DNA of 24,311 nt, taken from NCBI GenBank assembly GCA_910587785.1, contig CAJUOA010000044.1, positions 1 through 24,311 on the forward strand, in the 5' to 3' direction. The notes beneath the pieces are model-generated. The model made no database searches. It saw only the letters and a list, made by a program, of their open reading frames with translations, and was not told where the DNA came from. This DNA comes from an uncultured Oscillospiraceae bacterium. Its GTDB lineage: Bacteria; Bacillota; Clostridia; Oscillospirales; Oscillospiraceae. Within the stretch, counting starts at the first letter, position 1. Each line of letters opens with the position of its first letter. Of the stretch, positions 22,225 to 24,311 are shown in pieces. The translations under genes were made by a program, and so were the position numbers.

Positions 22225-23673
22225 ATGCCGCAAATCAAGTTTTACAAGCATGACCCCATCCCCCTGGAGATGCACAAGGTCAAGATCGTCCAGCAGCTCA
22301 CGCTCCTCCCCGTCTGCGAGCGCCTGGAGCGCATCCGCGCCGCCGGGTTCAACACCTTCCAGCTCCACAATGCCGACGTCTTCCTGGACATGCTCACCGA
22401 CTCCGGCGTCAACGCCATGAGCGACCAGATGCAGTCGGCCATGCTCCGCCCCGACGACGCCTACGCCGGGAGCGAGACCTTCTTCCGCATGAACGCCAAG
22501 CTCACGGAGCTCTTCGGCATGAAGCACCTCCTCCCCGCCCACCAGGGCCGGGCCTGCGAGAACATCCTCGCCATGCGCTTCGTAAAGCCCGGAAACTGCG
22601 TCATCATGAACTACCACTTCACCACCGCCAAGGCCCATATCACCCGCCTGGGGGGCCGGGTGGAGGAGCTGGTGAAGGCCGAGGGCCTCGCCCCCCGCAG
22701 CGATCTCCCCTTCAAGGGCGACATCGACCTGGAGGCCCTGGAGGCCTGCATCCGGAAGGAGACGCCGGCCAACGTCCCCTTCTTCCGCCTGGAGGCGGGC
22801 ACCAACCTCATCGGCGGACAGCCCGTGAGCTTCGCCAACATGAAGGCCGCCACGGACATCTGCCGGAAATACGGCATTCTGACCGTCATGGACGCCTCCC
22901 TCCTCCAGGACAACCTCTACTTCATCAAGACCCGGGAGCCGGGGATGGCGGACAAGCCCGTCCGGGAGATCGCCCGCATGATCGCGGACCTCTTCGACAT
23001 CATCTACTTCTCCGGGCGCAAGTTCGGCTTCGCCCGGGGCGGCGGACTGCTGGTCCGGGACGAGGCGCTCTACCACTCCATGGAGGACCTGGTGCCCATG
23101 TTCGAGGGCTTCCTCACCTACGGCGGCATGTCCGTGCGGGAGATGGAGGCCATGACCGTGGGCTTTGACGAGTCCATGGAGATGGACGTCATCTCCCAGG
23201 CCCCCCAGTTCATCGGCTACTGCGTGGACCGTCTGGACGCGGCGGGGGTGCCGGTCATCACCCCCGGCGGCGGTCTGGGGGCCCACCTCAACGCCATGGA
23301 GTTCGTCCCCCACATCCCCCAGCAGGAGTATCCGGCGGGGGCTCTTGCGGCGGCGCTGTACCTTTGCGGCGGCATCCGGGGCATGGAGCGGGGCACCCTC
23401 TCCGAGGAGCGGGAGCCGGACGGGTCCGAACGCTTCGCGTCCATGGAGCTTTTGCGCCTCGCCTTCCCCCGGCGGGTGTTCACGCTGTCCCAGACGGAAT
23501 ATGTCATCGACCGGGTCCGGTGGCTCTATGACCACCGGGAGCTGGTGGGCGGACTGCGCTTCGTCCACGAGCCCAAGACCCTCCGGTTCTTCACCGGCGT
23601 TCTGGAGGCCGCCTCCGATTGGCCGGAGAAACTGGCAGAGGCTTATGCGGAGGAATTTGGGAAGGATCAATAA
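22225..23673 (+). CDS. Tyrosine phenol-lyase / tryptophanase family beta-eliminating lyase
   Basis: 482-residue fold type I PLP lyase; TPL is 456 and tryptophanase 471 residues. Matching blocks: RAAGFNTFQLHNADVFLDML, LTDSGVNAMSD, PDDAYAGSETFF, PAHQGRACEN, NYHFTTAKAH, GGQPVSFANM, and the PLP lysine Lys266 in FSGRKFGFARGGG. Asp223 (Asp214 in TPL) pairs with the pyridine nitrogen. The Arg that follows in TPL (DATR, Arg217) is Leu226 here (DASL). Arg389 in GMERG corresponds to TPL Arg381, and Arg411 (LLRLAFPRR) to the carboxylate-binding Arg404. By motif it is nearer TPL than tryptophanase, but the Arg217 change makes the substrate uncertain. The start at 22225 follows GGGAG. Confidence 0.88.
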   Translation: MPQIKFYKHDPIPLEMHKVKIVQQLTLLPVCERLERIRAAGFNTFQLHNADVFLDMLTDSGVNAMSDQMQSAMLRPDDAYAGSETFFRMNAKLTELFGMKHLLPAHQGRACENILAMRFVKPGNCVIMNYHFTTAKAHITRLGGRVEELVKAEGLAPRSDLPFKGDIDLEALEACIRKETPANVPFFRLEAGTNLIGGQPVSFANMKAATDICRKYGILTVMDASLLQDNLYFIKTREPGMADKPVREIARMIADLFDIIYFSGRKFGFARGGGLLVRDEALYHSMEDLVPMFEGFLTYGGMSVREMEAMTVGFDESMEMDVISQAPQFIGYCVDRLDAAGVPVITPGGGLGAHLNAMEFVPHIPQQEYPAGALAAALYLCGGIRGMERGTLSEEREPDGSERFASMELLRLAFPRRVFTLSQTEYVIDRVRWLYDHRELVGGLRFVHEPKTLRFFTGVLEAASDWPEKLAEAYAEEFGKDQ

Positions 23674-23703
23674 TCAAACCACCGCAGCAGGAACGATGCA
23701 CCC

Positions 23704-23730
23704 GCCGGGGCGGATACCATCCGCCCCGGC
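23704..23730. repeat. 27-bp short form of the palindromic repeat
   Basis: GCCGGGGCGGATACCATCCG then CCCCGGC, exactly 27 bp. It lies 30 bp after the lyase stop and 27 bp before the terminator stem. Confidence 0.85.
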
Positions 23731-23757
23731 GAACGGCGCCTCGCACACCGAGGAGAG

Positions 23758-23800
23758 AGAGGGACGCCCCCACCCCGGGGACGTCCCTCTGTTTGTGTTT
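23758..23800 (+). terminator. Terminator after the lyase gene
   Basis: AGAGGGACG (23758-23766) pairs with CGTCCCTCT (23782-23790); the loop contains CCCC/GGGG which can extend the stem. A T-rich GTTTGTGTTT follows on the plus strand. On the minus strand there is no T run, so its use by glgP is less certain. Confidence 0.7.
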
Positions 23801-24311
23801 ACAGATGCCAAATATCCTGATTATACTGCTTGATGGTCCGGTCAGAGGAGAAATACCCGCTCCGGGCGATATTGACCAGCATTCTCCGGGACCAGCCGCT
23901 CCGGCCGGCGTAGGCCCGCACGGCCTGGTCCTTGACGGCGATGTACTCCTCCAGATCCAGCAGGGCCATGAACCAGTCCTTGCCCTTCATGTCCCGCCAC
24001 AGGGCCGCGAGGCTCATGGGGTCGCCGATGCGGAGCAGTTCCTCCGAGAGCAGGAAGTCCACCAGGCGCTCCACGTTGGGGCTGTGGTAGTAGTCCCGGG
24101 CGCGGTAGCGCTCGCCGCCGCGGTCGTCGTAGAGGTGGATGACCTTGTCGCTGGACGCGCCGAAGGTGAAGATGTTCCCCGGCCCCACCAGCTCCGCGAT
24201 CTCCACGTTGGCCCCGTCCAGGGTGCCCAGGGTCACCGCGCCGTTGGCCATGAGCTTCATGTTGCCGGTGCCGCTGGCCTCCTTGGAGGCCAGGGAGATC
24301 TGCTCGGAGAT
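23799..24311 (-). CDS. glgP: Glycogen/starch phosphorylase, C-terminal part
   Basis: Partial gene: 170 residues to the stop TAA; the frame runs off the window end in phase. The fragment begins with the PLP-lysine block SKEASGTGNMKLMANGAVTL (catalytic Lys in NMK), then GTLDGANVEIAELVG, NIFTFG, and the C-terminal helices ending IARSGYFSSDRTIKQYNQDI. It releases glucose-1-phosphate from glycogen or other alpha-1,4-glucans. The upstream part with the glucose and regulatory sites is outside the window. Confidence 0.95.
   Translation of the reverse strand: MSEQISLASKEASGTGNMKLMANGAVTLGTLDGANVEIAELVGPGNIFTFGASSDKVIHLYDDRGGERYRARDYYHSPNVERLVDFLLSEELLRIGDPMSLAALWRDMKGKDWFMALLDLEEYIAVKDQAVRAYAGRSGWSRRMLVNIARSGYFSSDRTIKQYNQDIWHL

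Overview
The window is about 24.3 kb of GC-rich, gene-dense chromosome. It most likely comes from an anaerobic Clostridia bacterium of the Oscillospiraceae type (Flavonifractor / Lawsonibacter / Oscillibacter-like). This is inferred from the high GC content combined with Firmicutes features: a T-box leader on thrS, strong AGGAGG Shine-Dalgarno sites, YmdB and YhaM family proteins, split chromate transporters and amino-acid catabolic enzymes. There are no phage genes, insertion sequences, CRISPR arrays, rRNAs or tRNAs that I can support.

Layout. 1-2200: threonine T-box leader and thrS (+). 2231-3535: a translationally coupled pair of DUF4230 proteins (-). 3624-4361: a cytoplasmic-looking amidase with an SH3 domain (+). 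4368-8003 (-): a Mef-like MFS exporter behind a leader peptide and mutually exclusive RNA pairings, then type I asparaginase, then an Mre11/SbcD-like nuclease. 8132-9486 (-): YmdB phosphodiesterase coupled to a CrtO-like membrane protein. 9571-13083 (-): diaminopropionate ammonia-lyase, a two-gene chromate transporter and BirA. 13203-17350 (-): YhaM-like exoribonuclease, IlvE, a nitrilase-family amidase, a GNAT acetyltransferase and a small AlkZ-related-like protein. 17408-19306 (-): a YgiQ-type radical SAM protein with a structured leader. 19340-19679 (+): a promoter-to-terminator unit without a credible ORF, here called a candidate non-coding RNA. 19781-21662 (-): a histidine phosphatase-GNAT fusion and an HD hydrolase. 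21801-21977 (+): a 58-residue protein. 22225-23673 (+): a divergent tyrosine phenol-lyase/tryptophanase homologue. 23799-24311 (-): the C-terminal part of glycogen phosphorylase.

Working together: several genes release ammonia or handle amino groups (asparaginase, diaminopropionate ammonia-lyase, branched-chain aminotransferase, omega-amidase-like hydrolase, TPL/TNase-like lyase). This suits an amino-acid fermenting gut anaerobe, but they are not one operon.

The most unusual features are four. (1) A leader peptide and competing 10-12 bp pairings sit in front of the MFS exporter, like drug-inducible translational attenuators. (2) A family of palindromic repeats (three copies of exactly 76 bp, two of exactly 27 bp, plus partial copies) always lies at or just after gene 3' ends and often supplies the stop codon. 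(3) The ~300-nt candidate RNA has its own consensus promoter and terminator and converges on the ygiQ promoter. (4) The TPL-like lyase lacks a conserved arginine.
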